Below, piece after piece: positions 25,823 through 33,461 of a DNA stretch of 64,000 bases. The DNA comes from Amycolatopsis pithecellobii (GTDB taxonomy: Bacteria > Actinomycetota > Actinomycetes > Mycobacteriales > Pseudonocardiaceae): contig NZ_WMBA01000017.1 in NCBI RefSeq assembly GCF_009707865.1, forward strand, positions 1 to 64,000, given 5' to 3'. The position numbers and the translations under genes are program-made. The notes below the pieces were generated by a model. The model was not told where the DNA came from and did no database searches. It saw only the letters and a list, made by a program, of their open reading frames with translations. Within the stretch, counting starts at the first letter, position 1; each line of letters opens with the position of its first letter.

Positions 25823-26971
25823 GTGGGAAGAGGCGAACCGAGCGTCCTGATCGATGCGACCGCCGTGCCCGCGGACCGGGGTGGGGTCGGTCGCTATGTC
25901 GATTCGCTGACGCAGGCGCTGGACGCCGCGGGCGCGCCGGTCAGCGTGGTGTGTCAGCCGCGGGACAGCGAGTTGTTCGCCGAGCTCGCCCCACGGTCAC
26001 GCATCGTGCCGGCCGGGCCTGCCACCGTCACCCGGACGGCGCGGCTGGTGTGGGAGCAGACCACCCTGCCGATGCTCGCGCGGCGGCTGAACGTGCAGGT
26101 CGTGCACTCGCCGCACTACACGATGCCGCTCGCGAACTCCGCCGCCTCAGTGGTCACCTTGCACGACGCGACGTTTTTCACTGACGCGGTACTGCATTCC
26201 TCGGTGAAGGCGCGGTTTTTCCGCGGCTGGACGGCCACCGCGCTGCGGCGCGCGGCAGCATGTGTGGTGCCGAGTCACGCGACGGCCGCCGAGTTGTTGC
26301 GCGTGACGCGGGCGCGGCCGCGGCAGCTGGAGATCATCGAGCACGGTGTGGACGTGGAGCGGTTTCATCCCCCGTCGGCGGTCGAGATCAAGGCGGCCCG
26401 CGCGGCGATCGGCGTGGATACGGGACCGTACATCGCTTTTCTGGGGGCGCTGGAGCCGCGGAAAAATGTGCCGGCGTTGATCCGCGGCTTCGCGAAGGCG
26501 GTCGAACGGCGTGGTGACGCGCCGGCGCTTGTGCTTGCCGGGCAGCCGGGCTGGGACACGCAGGTGGAAAAGGCACTGGAGGCGGTGCCGTTGCGGCTGC
26601 GGGTGATCCGGGCGGGGTACCTGCCGTTCGACACGCTGGCGGGTTTCCTCGGCGGGGCGGAGCTGGTGGCGTACCCGAGCCTCGGCGAAGGTTTCGGCCT
26701 GCCGGTGCTGGAGGCCATGGCGTGCGGCGCGTGCGTCCTGACCACCCGGCGGCTGTCCTTACCGGAAGTCGGCGGCGACGCGGTCGCGTATTGCGGTGTC
26801 GGCGCGGGTGACGTGGCTGCGGCCCTGACGGAACTCCTCGACGACGGCGCCCGCCGAGCGTCCCTCGCCGAAGCCGCTTTGCTGCGCGCGAAGGAGTTCT
26901 CGTGGGCAACCAGCGCCGAACGGCACCGCGAGGTGTACGAAAAGGCCTGGCTCGCCCACCGGCGGAGGTGA
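25823..26971 (+). CDS. GT4-family glycosyltransferase
   Basis: 382 residues. SVLIDATAVPADRGGVGRYV at the N-terminus, VVTLHDATFFTDAVLH, then IAFLGALEPRKNVPALIRGF and LGEGFGLPVLEAMACGACVL, the donor-binding E-x7-E motif. It is a close paralogue of the preceding gene. The product likely uses a nucleotide sugar in the cytoplasm for wall or surface polysaccharide; substrate unknown. The gene ends one base before the -10 box of the first DUF3800-linked RNA. Confidence 0.88.
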   Translation: MGRGEPSVLIDATAVPADRGGVGRYVDSLTQALDAAGAPVSVVCQPRDSELFAELAPRSRIVPAGPATVTRTARLVWEQTTLPMLARRLNVQVVHSPHYTMPLANSAASVVTLHDATFFTDAVLHSSVKARFFRGWTATALRRAAACVVPSHATAAELLRVTRARPRQLEIIEHGVDVERFHPPSAVEIKAARAAIGVDTGPYIAFLGALEPRKNVPALIRGFAKAVERRGDAPALVLAGQPGWDTQVEKALEAVPLRLRVIRAGYLPFDTLAGFLGGAELVAYPSLGEGFGLPVLEAMACGACVLTTRRLSLPEVGGDAVAYCGVGAGDVAAALTELLDDGARRASLAEAALLRAKEFSWATSAERHREVYEKAWLAHRRR

Positions 26972-26977
26972 TAACCT
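26972..26977 (+). promoter_or_regulatory. -10 box TAACCT of RNA unit 1
   Basis: TAACCT is followed by 7 nt and then by the first base of the conserved 80-bp unit. The second unit has TAGCCT at the identical distance although the 7-nt spacers differ (CAACGCT against CGATGGT). No clear -35 is seen. Confidence 0.6.
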
Positions 26978-26984
26978 CAACGCT

Positions 26985-27064
26985 GCGAGGCCCCCGTAGG
27001 GCCGAGAAGTGAGCCCGTGGTGCGTCCGGACGGTCGTGTCGCGGGCTTTGCGCTGTCTAGACCT
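26985..27064 (+). ncRNA. Putative DUF3800-associated small RNA, unit 1
   Basis: An 80-base unit that recurs at 27740-27819 with one difference (G to T in a loop). It can form GGCCC-loop-GGGCC (26989-27003) and a larger stem AGCCCG/CGGGCT (27012-27046) enclosing CGTCCGGACG, followed by TTTGCGC as a terminator. It starts 8 bases after a TANNNT box. The last bases reach the stop codon of the convergent DUF3800 gene. RNA motifs named after DUF3800 genes have been described by comparative genomics; membership of this one is unverified. It could instead be the structured 3' end of the DUF3800 mRNA. Confidence 0.65.
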
Positions 27065-27590
27065 TTGCAACTTTGGCGACCGCGGATTCGATCCTGCGTC
27101 GCCAGTCGCCTCCCGCCCCGTAACACCACGCGACGGCGTCGGGAATCCACAGCAGCGGCGTCGACGTCGATTCGTGGTGCTCATAAACCACGCCCGTTTC
27201 CGACGGCCGACCGCCCAGTCCTTCGTAGATGGTTGCCTCGTCGTGCCGGTCCTGCTCCTGCCGGCTGTCGATCACCACCCGGCGCGCACCGATAGCGAGC
27301 AGATCACGGACCGCCTCGGCGAGGCATCGCTGGCGGTCCTGCTCCGCAGTCTTGGGAGTGCACGATGTTGCGTAGATCCACGAAGTCGTGGGGAGCGCGG
27401 CGATCCGATCGGCGAGCAAACGCCGCCGCCGCGGCTTCTCCTTTTTGAAGTGGAGCTCGCGCTGTCCTGGAAGCAGTAACGAAGACAACTGCCGCCGAGC
27501 CGGCCCGAGTTGCGCCGGATCAACGATGCTGACGCAGACGATGTAGGAACTGTCGCGTCCGGACTCGTCGACGAAGGCGTGCACTGACAT
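27057..27590 (-). CDS. DUF3800 protein, unit 1
   Basis: 177 residues from ATG 27590; longer frames pass through the second RNA unit and are not credible. The N-terminus SVHAFVDESG holds the first acidic pair of the DUF3800 domain, predicted to have an RNase H-like nuclease fold; further conserved blocks are LLPGQRELHFKKEKP, RRVVIDSRQEQDRHD and LLWIPDAVAWCYGAGGDWRR. DUF3800 genes are often found with small RNAs and in defence-related neighbourhoods, but their biochemical role is not established. About two thirds identical by eye to the next gene, which is a tandem copy. Confidence 0.85.
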   Translation of the reverse strand: MSVHAFVDESGRDSSYIVCVSIVDPAQLGPARRQLSSLLLPGQRELHFKKEKPRRRRLLADRIAALPTTSWIYATSCTPKTAEQDRQRCLAEAVRDLLAIGARRVVIDSRQEQDRHDEATIYEGLGGRPSETGVVYEHHESTSTPLLWIPDAVAWCYGAGGDWRRRIESAVAKVAKV

Positions 27591-27726
27591 CGGCCTATGG
27601 TGACCTGGGGGTACGACACTCTTGACAGGCGATAGCTGGCCACCGCGGTACTGCGCGGCCCGAGTCGCGTCGGTTGGCCTGGGAGTTTCCGGAATATGTG
27701 GCTGGTAGGTGGGCGTGCTCGGGTGG

Positions 27727-27732
27727 TAGCCT
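27727..27732 (+). promoter_or_regulatory. -10 box TAGCCT of RNA unit 2
   Basis: TAGCCT, 7-nt spacer, then the conserved 80-bp unit, the same geometry as at unit 1. Confidence 0.6.
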
Positions 27733-27739
27733 CGATGGT

Positions 27740-27819
27740 GCGAGGCCCCCTTAGGGCCGAGAAGTGAGCCCGTGGTGCGTCCGGACGGTCGTGTCGCGGG
27801 CTTTGCGCTGTCTAGACCT
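27740..27819 (+). ncRNA. Putative DUF3800-associated small RNA, unit 2
   Basis: 79 of 80 bases match unit 1; the single change lies in the loop of the first hairpin (CCGTA against CCTTA) and keeps the stem intact. It ends at the stop codon of the second DUF3800 gene exactly as unit 1 does. Identity is far higher than that of the flanking protein genes, which argues for constraint on the RNA or for recent gene conversion. Confidence 0.65.
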
Positions 27820-28339
27820 CGATCACTTTCGACACGACCGGCATGACCCGGCGGCGCCAGTCGCCACCGGCACCGTAGCACCATGCGACCGCGTCGGGAA
27901 TCCATAGCAGCGGCACGGACGCGGAGTTCAGATGTTCGTGTGCCAGCTCGGTTCCCTGCCGACCCAGCGCGCGATAGATCGTCGTCCTGTCGTGTCGGTC
28001 CTGTTCCTCCCGGCTGTCCAGCACGACACGGTGAGCGCGCCGCTCGATGAGGTCGCTCATCGCCTGCTCCAGGCACCGTTGACGAGCCTGTTCCTCCGTT
28101 TTCGGCGTGCACGCGGTTTCGTAGATGTTGGTGGCGACGGGCAGCTCGGCGATTCGGTCTGCCAGCAACCGCCGGCGTGGCGGTTTCTCGGTCTTGAAAT
28201 GCAACTCCCGCTGGCCGGGCAGGAGCAGCCCGGACAGCCGCTTGCGTGCAGGCGCCAGCTCGGCAGGCTCGACGACCGCAGCACAAATGAAATAGCGGCG
28301 GCCCCGGCCGGACTCGTCGATGAACGCGTGCACTGACAT
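27812..28339 (-). CDS. DUF3800 protein, unit 2
   Basis: 175 residues from ATG 28339 (SVHAFIDESGRGRRYF). The same blocks as unit 1: LLPGQRELHFKTEKPPRRR, HRVVLDSREEQDRHD and PLLWIPDAVAWCYGAGGD. The upstream sequences of both copies share GTCGTACCCC and GCCGATGTCAGTGCACGC, so a unit of about 755 bp (RNA plus gene plus leader) was duplicated. Divergence is concentrated in residues 12-35 and 90-140. Probable nuclease-like protein acting with, or on, its small RNA; role unproven. Confidence 0.85.
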   Translation of the reverse strand: MSVHAFIDESGRGRRYFICAAVVEPAELAPARKRLSGLLLPGQRELHFKTEKPPRRRLLADRIAELPVATNIYETACTPKTEEQARQRCLEQAMSDLIERRAHRVVLDSREEQDRHDRTTIYRALGRQGTELAHEHLNSASVPLLWIPDAVAWCYGAGGDWRRRVMPVVSKVIEV

Positions 28340-28483
28340 CGGCTCATCGTGGCGCAGGGGTACGACGCTTTCCCACGCGGTCGCTGAATGACGCGGTGCG
28401 CCGCGTGACACACCGGCGGTGTCCCACGGCGCACACCTGTCTGCCCGTTCCGTCCTGACCGGATTCTCGGCCGTAGCAAGGAG

Positions 28484-28592
28484 TTACTAATCCGACCAAA
28501 AGTAGGCAGACCCCAAGCAGCACGTAACCGTTGCCACGCAAGCCGGATCGCCGTGACTGTGGTCGGATTATTAACGAACGGCACAGTACGCT
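28484..28592 (+). repeat. Dispersed palindromic element, copy B, upstream of the LysE-type gene
   Basis: TTACTAATCCGACCA, then AAAGTAGGCAGACC, a middle nearly identical to copy A (CGTTGCCACGCAAGCCGGAT), GCCGTGACTG and the arm TGGTCGGATTATTAACGAAC, ending GGCACAGTACGCT. The final TACGCT (28587-28592) is followed by 7 nt and the GTG start at 28600, so this element carries the promoter of the exporter gene. Confidence 0.85.
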
Positions 28593-28599
28593 CCCCAAT

Positions 28600-29208
28600 G
28601 TGGTCAACTGGGTGGCTTTCCTTTCTACGGCGACACTCGTTTCGCTCATGCCTGGTGCGAACCAGTTGCTCGGCCTGAGCAACGCGGTCCGGTACGGGCC
28701 TGGTCCCGCGATCGCCGGCCTCGGTGGGCGGCTCGCGGCTTTGGCGGTCCTGGTTGGGCTCGTCGCGGCCGGACTGGGGGCCGTGCTCGCCGCATCGGCG
28801 GCCACCCTCACGGTCATCAAGTGGGTCGGCGTCGTCTACCTCGCGTGGATCGGGATCTCCGCGGTGCGGCAGGCGCTCCGGTCGCCGATCGCGAACGGGG
28901 TGGTGGACCCGCCGGCGGCCCGCGGGGTGTGGCCGGTGGTCACGAAGGAATTCGTGGTCGCCATCAGCAACCCGAAGGCGCTGCTGATGTTCGCCGCGTT
29001 GCTGCCCCAGTTCACCACCAGCGCCGACGGTCTCGTCCTGCTCGGTGCGGGGGCTCTCGGCATCGAGCTCGTCGTCGGGCTCGGCTACATCACGGTCGGG
29101 AGCGTCCTGGGTGCGCGCGGAATCAAGGCCCGCGCCCAGCGGCGGCTCGACGTCGCCACCGGTGTCTGCTTTCTCGGGATCGCCGGCCTCCTCGCGGCCG
29201 AGGCCTGA
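28600..29208 (+). CDS. LysE/RhtB-family amino-acid exporter
   Basis: 202 residues from GTG 28600. Six hydrophobic helices with the LysE family signs: LVSLMPGANQLLGLSNAVRY near the N-terminus, WVGVVYLAWIGISAVRQAL and KEFVVAISNPKALLMFAALL. These carriers export amino acids or related small molecules. The start is set by a TACGCT -10 box 7 nt upstream at the end of the palindromic element and no ribosome site is present, so the mRNA is probably leaderless. The gene is not part of the wall cluster by function and may have entered with the DUF3800 insertion. Confidence 0.85.
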   Translation: MVNWVAFLSTATLVSLMPGANQLLGLSNAVRYGPGPAIAGLGGRLAALAVLVGLVAAGLGAVLAASAATLTVIKWVGVVYLAWIGISAVRQALRSPIANGVVDPPAARGVWPVVTKEFVVAISNPKALLMFAALLPQFTTSADGLVLLGAGALGIELVVGLGYITVGSVLGARGIKARAQRRLDVATGVCFLGIAGLLAAEA

Positions 29209-29247
29209 CGCATACCCCGGCGCAACATCATCCGTGAACCCGGCACA

Positions 29248-30117
29248 ATGAGCCGGGTGACCGAGTCGACACGTTATGGCGACGGCGTCGCCGTGGTCGT
29301 CGTGACCTACTTCCCCGGCGACGAGCTGGACCGTTTCCTCGACAGCCTTGAGAAGGCGACCACCGGGGACGTCCGTGTGGTGCTGGCCGACAACGACTCC
29401 ACCGACGAAGCGCTCGACCGGGCCGCGCAGCGGGACTACGTTCACCTGCTGCGGATCGGCGAGAACCTCGGCTACGGCGGGGGCGCCAACCGCGGGGTCG
29501 CCGAGCTCGACCACAGCTACGGCTGGGTCGTCGTCGCGAACCCCGACCTCGAGTGGGAGCCCGGCTCGCTCGACGTCCTCCTCGACGCCGCGAAACGCTG
29601 GCCGCGCGGTGGCGCGTTCGGCCCCCTCATCCAGGATCCCGACGGGACGGTCTATCCCTCAGCGCGGTTACTGCCATCACTCGGCCGTGGGATCGGGCAC
29701 GCGCTGTTCGGGAAGGTGTGGCCGGCGAACCCGTGGACCCGCGCCTACCGCCAGGAACGCGCACCGGTGGAACGCACCTCCGGCTGGCTTTCCGGTTCCT
29801 GCCAGCTGTTCCGCCGCGAGGCCTTCGACTCCGTGGAGGGTTTCGACTCGCGCTACTTCATGTACTTCGAGGACGTCGACCTCGGCGAACGCATCGGCCG
29901 CGCCGGGTGGCAGAACGTGTACGTGCCCTCGGCCGCGGTAACGCATGTCGGTGGCACCGCGACTTCCCGGGCACCGAAGAAAATGCTGGCCGCGCACCAC
30001 GAGAGCGCGTATCGCTACCTCGCCGACCGTCACCGCGGTCCGGCGTGGAAACCGGTGCTCGCCGCGATCAAGCTCGGGCTCGCGGTGCGGCTCAAGCTCG
30101 AAACCCGCGGGCAGTAG
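29248..30117 (+). CDS. wbbL: dTDP-rhamnosyl transferase for the arabinogalactan linker
   Basis: 289 residues of GT2. It matches Mtb WbbL (Rv3265c) along its length: VVVVTYFPGDELDRFLDSLE, VVANPDLEWEPGSLDVLLDA, GPLIQDPDGTVYPSARLLPS, WLSGSCQLFRREAF and FDSRYFMYFEDVDLGERIGR. WbbL adds L-rhamnose from dTDP-rhamnose to GlcNAc-PP-polyprenol to make the link between peptidoglycan and arabinogalactan. rmlB/rmlD and the guanylyltransferase neighbours support this. ATG 29248 is annotated; GTG 29257, 7 nt after CACAAT, is an alternative leaderless start that removes three residues. Confidence 0.92.
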   Translation: MSRVTESTRYGDGVAVVVVTYFPGDELDRFLDSLEKATTGDVRVVLADNDSTDEALDRAAQRDYVHLLRIGENLGYGGGANRGVAELDHSYGWVVVANPDLEWEPGSLDVLLDAAKRWPRGGAFGPLIQDPDGTVYPSARLLPSLGRGIGHALFGKVWPANPWTRAYRQERAPVERTSGWLSGSCQLFRREAFDSVEGFDSRYFMYFEDVDLGERIGRAGWQNVYVPSAAVTHVGGTATSRAPKKMLAAHHESAYRYLADRHRGPAWKPVLAAIKLGLAVRLKLETRGQ

Positions 30118-30120
30118 CCG

Positions 30121-30468
30121 CTAGAAGCCTTCGAGGCGACGGGACAGTTCGGAACGGCCGGTGATCTGTGTGGTGGTGGGGATGAGGCCATCGACCTCTT
30201 GCTCATACGGCTCCCGTGCGACGGGCCGCATGACCCGGGTGCCCGGCTTCTCCTCCAGGCTGCCCTGCACCGATTCGATCACCGACGAGGGCACGACGGC
30301 GGTGGTGTCCGGGTCACCTTCGTGGTCGATCCGCTCCACCACCGCCCGGGGAATCTGCTGCGTGTTCGACGCGTCCATCGGCGAGACCGCATCCTCGGGC
30401 GTCACCACGAAAGCGCCGCGCGCCCGTGCCCGGGCCAGCAACGCGTCCGCTCGTTCGCGGGGGTCCAT
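30121..30468 (-). CDS. Hypothetical protein, 115 residues
   Basis: I do not recognise a domain. The protein is hydrophilic, helical at the N-terminus (MDPRERADALLARARARGAF) and probably disordered in the middle, with many Thr, Val and Pro and a charged C-terminus (SELSRRLEGF). No signal peptide or membrane segment. It ends 3 bases after wbbL (convergent) and is divergent from the guanylyltransferase gene. Codon pattern fits a real gene (strong third-position GC). Confidence 0.6.
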   Translation of the reverse strand: MDPRERADALLARARARGAFVVTPEDAVSPMDASNTQQIPRAVVERIDHEGDPDTTAVVPSSVIESVQGSLEEKPGTRVMRPVAREPYEQEVDGLIPTTTQITGRSELSRRLEGF

Positions 30469-30609
30469 CCCCTCGGCCTCCCGACTTGACCTGAGGCCCT
30501 CTCCGACCAGGGCCGCCCGTGTGCTGTCTAGGGTAGGCCCTCCGGGGTGCCGCCGTCAGCAACTTGCGCGGCTTGTCGCCCGGCCGGTGCTCAATGACGG
30601 GAGGAAGTT

Positions 30610-31689
30610 GTGACGCCCACGCGAGATGTCGATGCCGTCGTGCTCGTGGGTGGCAAGGGCACCCGCCTGCGGCCGCTCACGTTGTCCGCTCCCAAGCCGA
30701 TGCTGCCCACCGCGGGGGTGCCGTTCCTGACGCATCTGTTGTCCCGGATTCGCGCCGCGGGCATCACCCACGTCGTGCTCGGTACTTCTTACCGCGCCGA
30801 GGTTTTCGAAGAGTTCTTCGGTGACGGCGCTTCGCTCGGCCTCGAGCTGGAGTACGTCGTGGAGGACGAACCGCTGGACACCGGCGGTGCGATCCGCAAC
30901 GTCCATGACCGGCTGCGCGCCGAGCACGCGGTGATCTTCAACGGTGACATCCTGTCGGGCGCCGATCTCGGCGCTCTTGTGGACGCTCACTGCAAGGCGT
31001 CGGCCGACGTGACGCTGCACCTGCAGCGGGTGGATGATCCGAGCCGCTTCGGTTCGGTTCCCACGGACGAAAACGGGCGAGTGACCGCTTTCCTGGAAAA
31101 AACGCCGAATCCGCCGACGGATCAGATCAACGCCGGTTGCTACGTCTTCCGCCGGTCGGTGGTCGAGTCCATTCCTGCCGGGCGGCGCGTGTCGGTCGAA
31201 CGCGAGACGTTCCCGGGATTGCTCGCGGACGGCGCGTATGTGCACGGTTTCGTGGACGCGTCGTACTGGCTTGATGTCGGCACGCCGGAAGCGTTCGTGC
31301 GTGGTTCGGCCGATCTTGTCCGGGGTTTTGCGCCGACATCGGCGCTACCGGGCCCGGTCGGGGAGTCGCTGGTGCTCGACGGCGCGAAGGTCGCCGGCGG
31401 GGCGACCGTCTCAGGGGGATCGACGATCGGCCCTGGTTCCGCGATCGCCGCCGGTGCGCGGGTGACGGGGTCGGTGCTGTTCGACCGCGTCAAGGTCGCC
31501 GAGGACGCGACCGTCGAGAATTCGGTGCTGGGCAACGGCACCATCGTGGGCAAGGGCGCGGTGCTGCGTGGGGTCGTGCTCGGCGACGGTGCGAGCGTCG
31601 GTGCCGGTTGCGAACTGCTGCACGGCGCCCGGGTGTGGCCGGAGATCACGTTGCCCGACGCCTCGATCCGGTTTTCCAGCGACTGCTGA
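30610..31689 (+). CDS. manB: Mannose-1-phosphate guanylyltransferase (GDP-mannose pyrophosphorylase)
   Basis: 359 residues. Nucleotidyltransferase domain with VVLVGGKGTRLRPLTLSAPK at residues 10-29 and PMLPTAGVPFLTHLL, then a left-handed beta-helix of hexapeptide repeats (about 255-350: GAKVAGGATVSGGSTIGPGS). It makes GDP-mannose from mannose-1-phosphate and GTP. The Mtb orthologue Rv3264c, called ManB there, also sits next to wbbL. GDP-mannose supplies PIM, lipomannan and, through polyprenyl-phosphate-mannose, the GT87 enzymes. GTG start has GGGAGGAAG upstream. Its stop overlaps the next ATG. Confidence 0.92.
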   Translation: MTPTRDVDAVVLVGGKGTRLRPLTLSAPKPMLPTAGVPFLTHLLSRIRAAGITHVVLGTSYRAEVFEEFFGDGASLGLELEYVVEDEPLDTGGAIRNVHDRLRAEHAVIFNGDILSGADLGALVDAHCKASADVTLHLQRVDDPSRFGSVPTDENGRVTAFLEKTPNPPTDQINAGCYVFRRSVVESIPAGRRVSVERETFPGLLADGAYVHGFVDASYWLDVGTPEAFVRGSADLVRGFAPTSALPGPVGESLVLDGAKVAGGATVSGGSTIGPGSAIAAGARVTGSVLFDRVKVAEDATVENSVLGNGTIVGKGAVLRGVVLGDGASVGAGCELLHGARVWPEITLPDASIRFSSDC

Positions 31690-32585
31690 TGCGGTACCGG
31701 CCACCGTTCACTGTGGACCTCGGCGGGGTCCTGGCTCCGCTCCGCCGCGGCAAGGGTGATCCGTGCTTCCGGGCGGAGGAATCCGGGGTCACGTGGTTGA
31801 CCGGCAACACCGCCGACGGGCCGGGAACGCTTGCGCTGCGGCGGTTTTCCGACGGTGAGATCGAGGGCCAGGCATGGGGGCCGGGCGCGGACAGGTTGCT
31901 CGACGGCGTCCCGGCGTTGCTCGGTGCGGACGATGACGACAGCGAGTTCGTCGCGCACCACGACGCGGTGGCGCGGGCGCGCCGGTCCATGCCGGGCCTC
32001 CGGTTCGGCGCGACCGGGCGGGTCTTCGACGTACTGATTCCCGCGGTGCTCGAGCAAAAGGTCACCGGCTATGAGGCGCGGCGGTCGTGGCGTGAACTGT
32101 GCCGGTGGTACGGCGAGCAGGCGCCCGGCCCGGTGCCGGCCGGCATGCGCGTGCCGCCGACGCCGCGCGCCATCATGTCCATTGTGGACTGGAAATGGCA
32201 TCGGGCCGGCGTCGATCTGACCCGGCGTCGCGCGTTGATCTTCGCCGCGCAGGTCGCGCATCGGTTGGAGCGTGCGGCGGAACTTCGTGGCACCGAAGGC
32301 CGGGCGCTGCTGCGGAAGGTGCCGGGGATCGGCGTGTGGACCGCGGCCGAGGTGGCGCAACGTGCTTGGGGCGACGCCGACGCGGTCAGTTTCGGCGATT
32401 TCCACATTCCGGCGATCGTGGGTTACGCGCTACTCGGCGAGCCGCTCGACGACGAAGGACTGGCCGAAGTGCTGGCACCGTATGCCCCGCAGCGGCAGCG
32501 GGCCGTGCGGTATCTGGAGGCGGCCGGCCACACGCGTCCCCGGTTCGGGCCGCGGTTGGCGATTCGCGACTACCGGGCTATGTGA
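31689..32585 (+). CDS. DNA-3-methyladenine glycosylase II-like (AlkA/HhH-GPD)
   Basis: 298 residues from an ATG overlapping the guanylyltransferase stop (TGATG). Residues 110-250 form the HhH-GPD domain: hairpin LLRKVPGIGVWTAAEVAQRA followed by the catalytic aspartate region DADAVSFGDFHIPAIVG. It would remove alkylated bases from DNA. The N-terminal domain resembles AlkA. Coupling to a sugar-nucleotide gene is a positional habit in actinobacteria rather than a functional link (inference). Confidence 0.85.
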   Translation: MRYRPPFTVDLGGVLAPLRRGKGDPCFRAEESGVTWLTGNTADGPGTLALRRFSDGEIEGQAWGPGADRLLDGVPALLGADDDDSEFVAHHDAVARARRSMPGLRFGATGRVFDVLIPAVLEQKVTGYEARRSWRELCRWYGEQAPGPVPAGMRVPPTPRAIMSIVDWKWHRAGVDLTRRRALIFAAQVAHRLERAAELRGTEGRALLRKVPGIGVWTAAEVAQRAWGDADAVSFGDFHIPAIVGYALLGEPLDDEGLAEVLAPYAPQRQRAVRYLEAAGHTRPRFGPRLAIRDYRAM

Positions 32586-32937
32586 CGTTCAACGCGGCTT
32601 TCGCGATCGCGAGCGCCTCGGCAGCGGAAATCCCCAGCGCTCGGCAGGTCGCCGCGTAGGTGGACGCCGCATCCCTTGCCAGGCGGCGGGATTCGTCACC
32701 CGACGAGGAAACGAAGCTGCCCGCCCTGCCGCGTGTCTCGATCAGGCCCGCCTCTTCCAGTTCCCGGTACGCGCGGGCGATCGTGTTCGGCGCGATGCCG
32801 ATATCGGCGGCCAGCTGCCGCACAGTCGGCAGCTTCGTCCCCACCGCGAGCCGGCCGTCGTTGATCTCCGCCGCCAGCGAAGACCGGACCTGTTCGTAGG
32901 GCGGCACGGCGGAAGTGGCGTCGACGGACACGATCAT
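32578..32937 (-). CDS. GntR-family regulator, short YtrA-like type
   Basis: 119 residues. N-terminal winged helix (10-75): PPYEQVRSSLAAEINDGRLA, TKLPTVRQLAADIGIAPNTI and ARAYRELEEAGLIETRGRAG, followed by a short helical tail without an effector domain, as in the YtrA group. Its ATG overlaps the stop of the Nudix gene by 4 bases, so fbiA-fbiB-nudix-gntR form one operon. Such regulators often control their own operon or an ABC transporter; the target is unknown. Confidence 0.88.
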   Translation of the reverse strand: MIVSVDATSAVPPYEQVRSSLAAEINDGRLAVGTKLPTVRQLAADIGIAPNTIARAYRELEEAGLIETRGRAGSFVSSSGDESRRLARDAASTYAATCRALGISAAEALAIAKAALNVT

Positions 32938-33461
32938 CGGGCGGCCGCCAGCAGTTCCGCGAGATCCTCCGAACCGTCGGGCAGGGCATCGACCGGCCAC
33001 CAGCGCAGGTCGTCGGACTCCGCGCTGCGCACGGGTTCCGCCCCGCGTGGGGCCTGCACCACGAACCGCACGTCGAAATGCCGGGTCGGCACTCCGAGTG
33101 AGCACGTGATCGGATGAACGTCCAGGTGCACCGGCTCCGGTTCCAGCCACAGGTCCGGAATTCCCGACTCCTCCCGCGCCTCACGCAAAGCCGCGCCGGC
33201 CAGCGAAGTGTCCGTGGGCTCGCAATGCCCGCCCAGCTGCAGCCACCGGCCCACCCGCGGATGCAGCGTCAACAGCACCCGGGACCGGTCCGCGTCGAGC
33301 ACCACCGCGGACGCCGTGACATGCCCCGCCTCGCACGAACGCAGGCAGGAATCCTCCCGTGCGGCAAGGAAACCGAGGAAAGCCTGCCGCAGCGACTCCT
33401 GTGCACCCGGCGCGGGCCGCCATTTGTCCAAAGTGGATATCGCGTCGAGGCGCGGGCTCAC
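32934..33461 (-). CDS. Nudix hydrolase
   Basis: 175 residues from a GTG that overlaps the fbiB stop (GTGA). The Nudix box lies at 77-101, [20 protein letters not shown] then EESGI; the REAREE core is intact, while the canonical first glutamate is replaced by Asp and the spacing is one residue longer. It likely hydrolyses a nucleoside diphosphate derivative. Its place in the F420 operon is suggestive but the substrate is unknown. Confidence 0.85.
   Translation of the reverse strand: MSPRLDAISTLDKWRPAPGAQESLRQAFLGFLAAREDSCLRSCEAGHVTASAVVLDADRSRVLLTLHPRVGRWLQLGGHCEPTDTSLAGAALREAREESGIPDLWLEPEPVHLDVHPITCSLGVPTRHFDVRFVVQAPRGAEPVRSAESDDLRWWPVDALPDGSEDLAELLAAAR

Noticed and set aside
27060-27110. 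tRNA gene suggested by GGATTCGATCC-like sequence
   Set aside because: It lies within the DUF3800 coding sequence and no acceptor stem or anticodon arm can be drawn.
26985-27819. Insertion sequence with 80-bp direct repeats as ends
   Set aside because: The enclosed gene is a DUF3800 protein, not a transposase, and a second DUF3800 gene follows the second repeat; the unit is better explained by tandem duplication of RNA plus gene.
28057-29514. Minus-strand frame of 485 codons across the LysE-type and DUF3800 genes
   Set aside because: It crosses three real genes and palindromic element B; the apparent protein similarity to a frame near 18200 is only the repeated DNA element translated.
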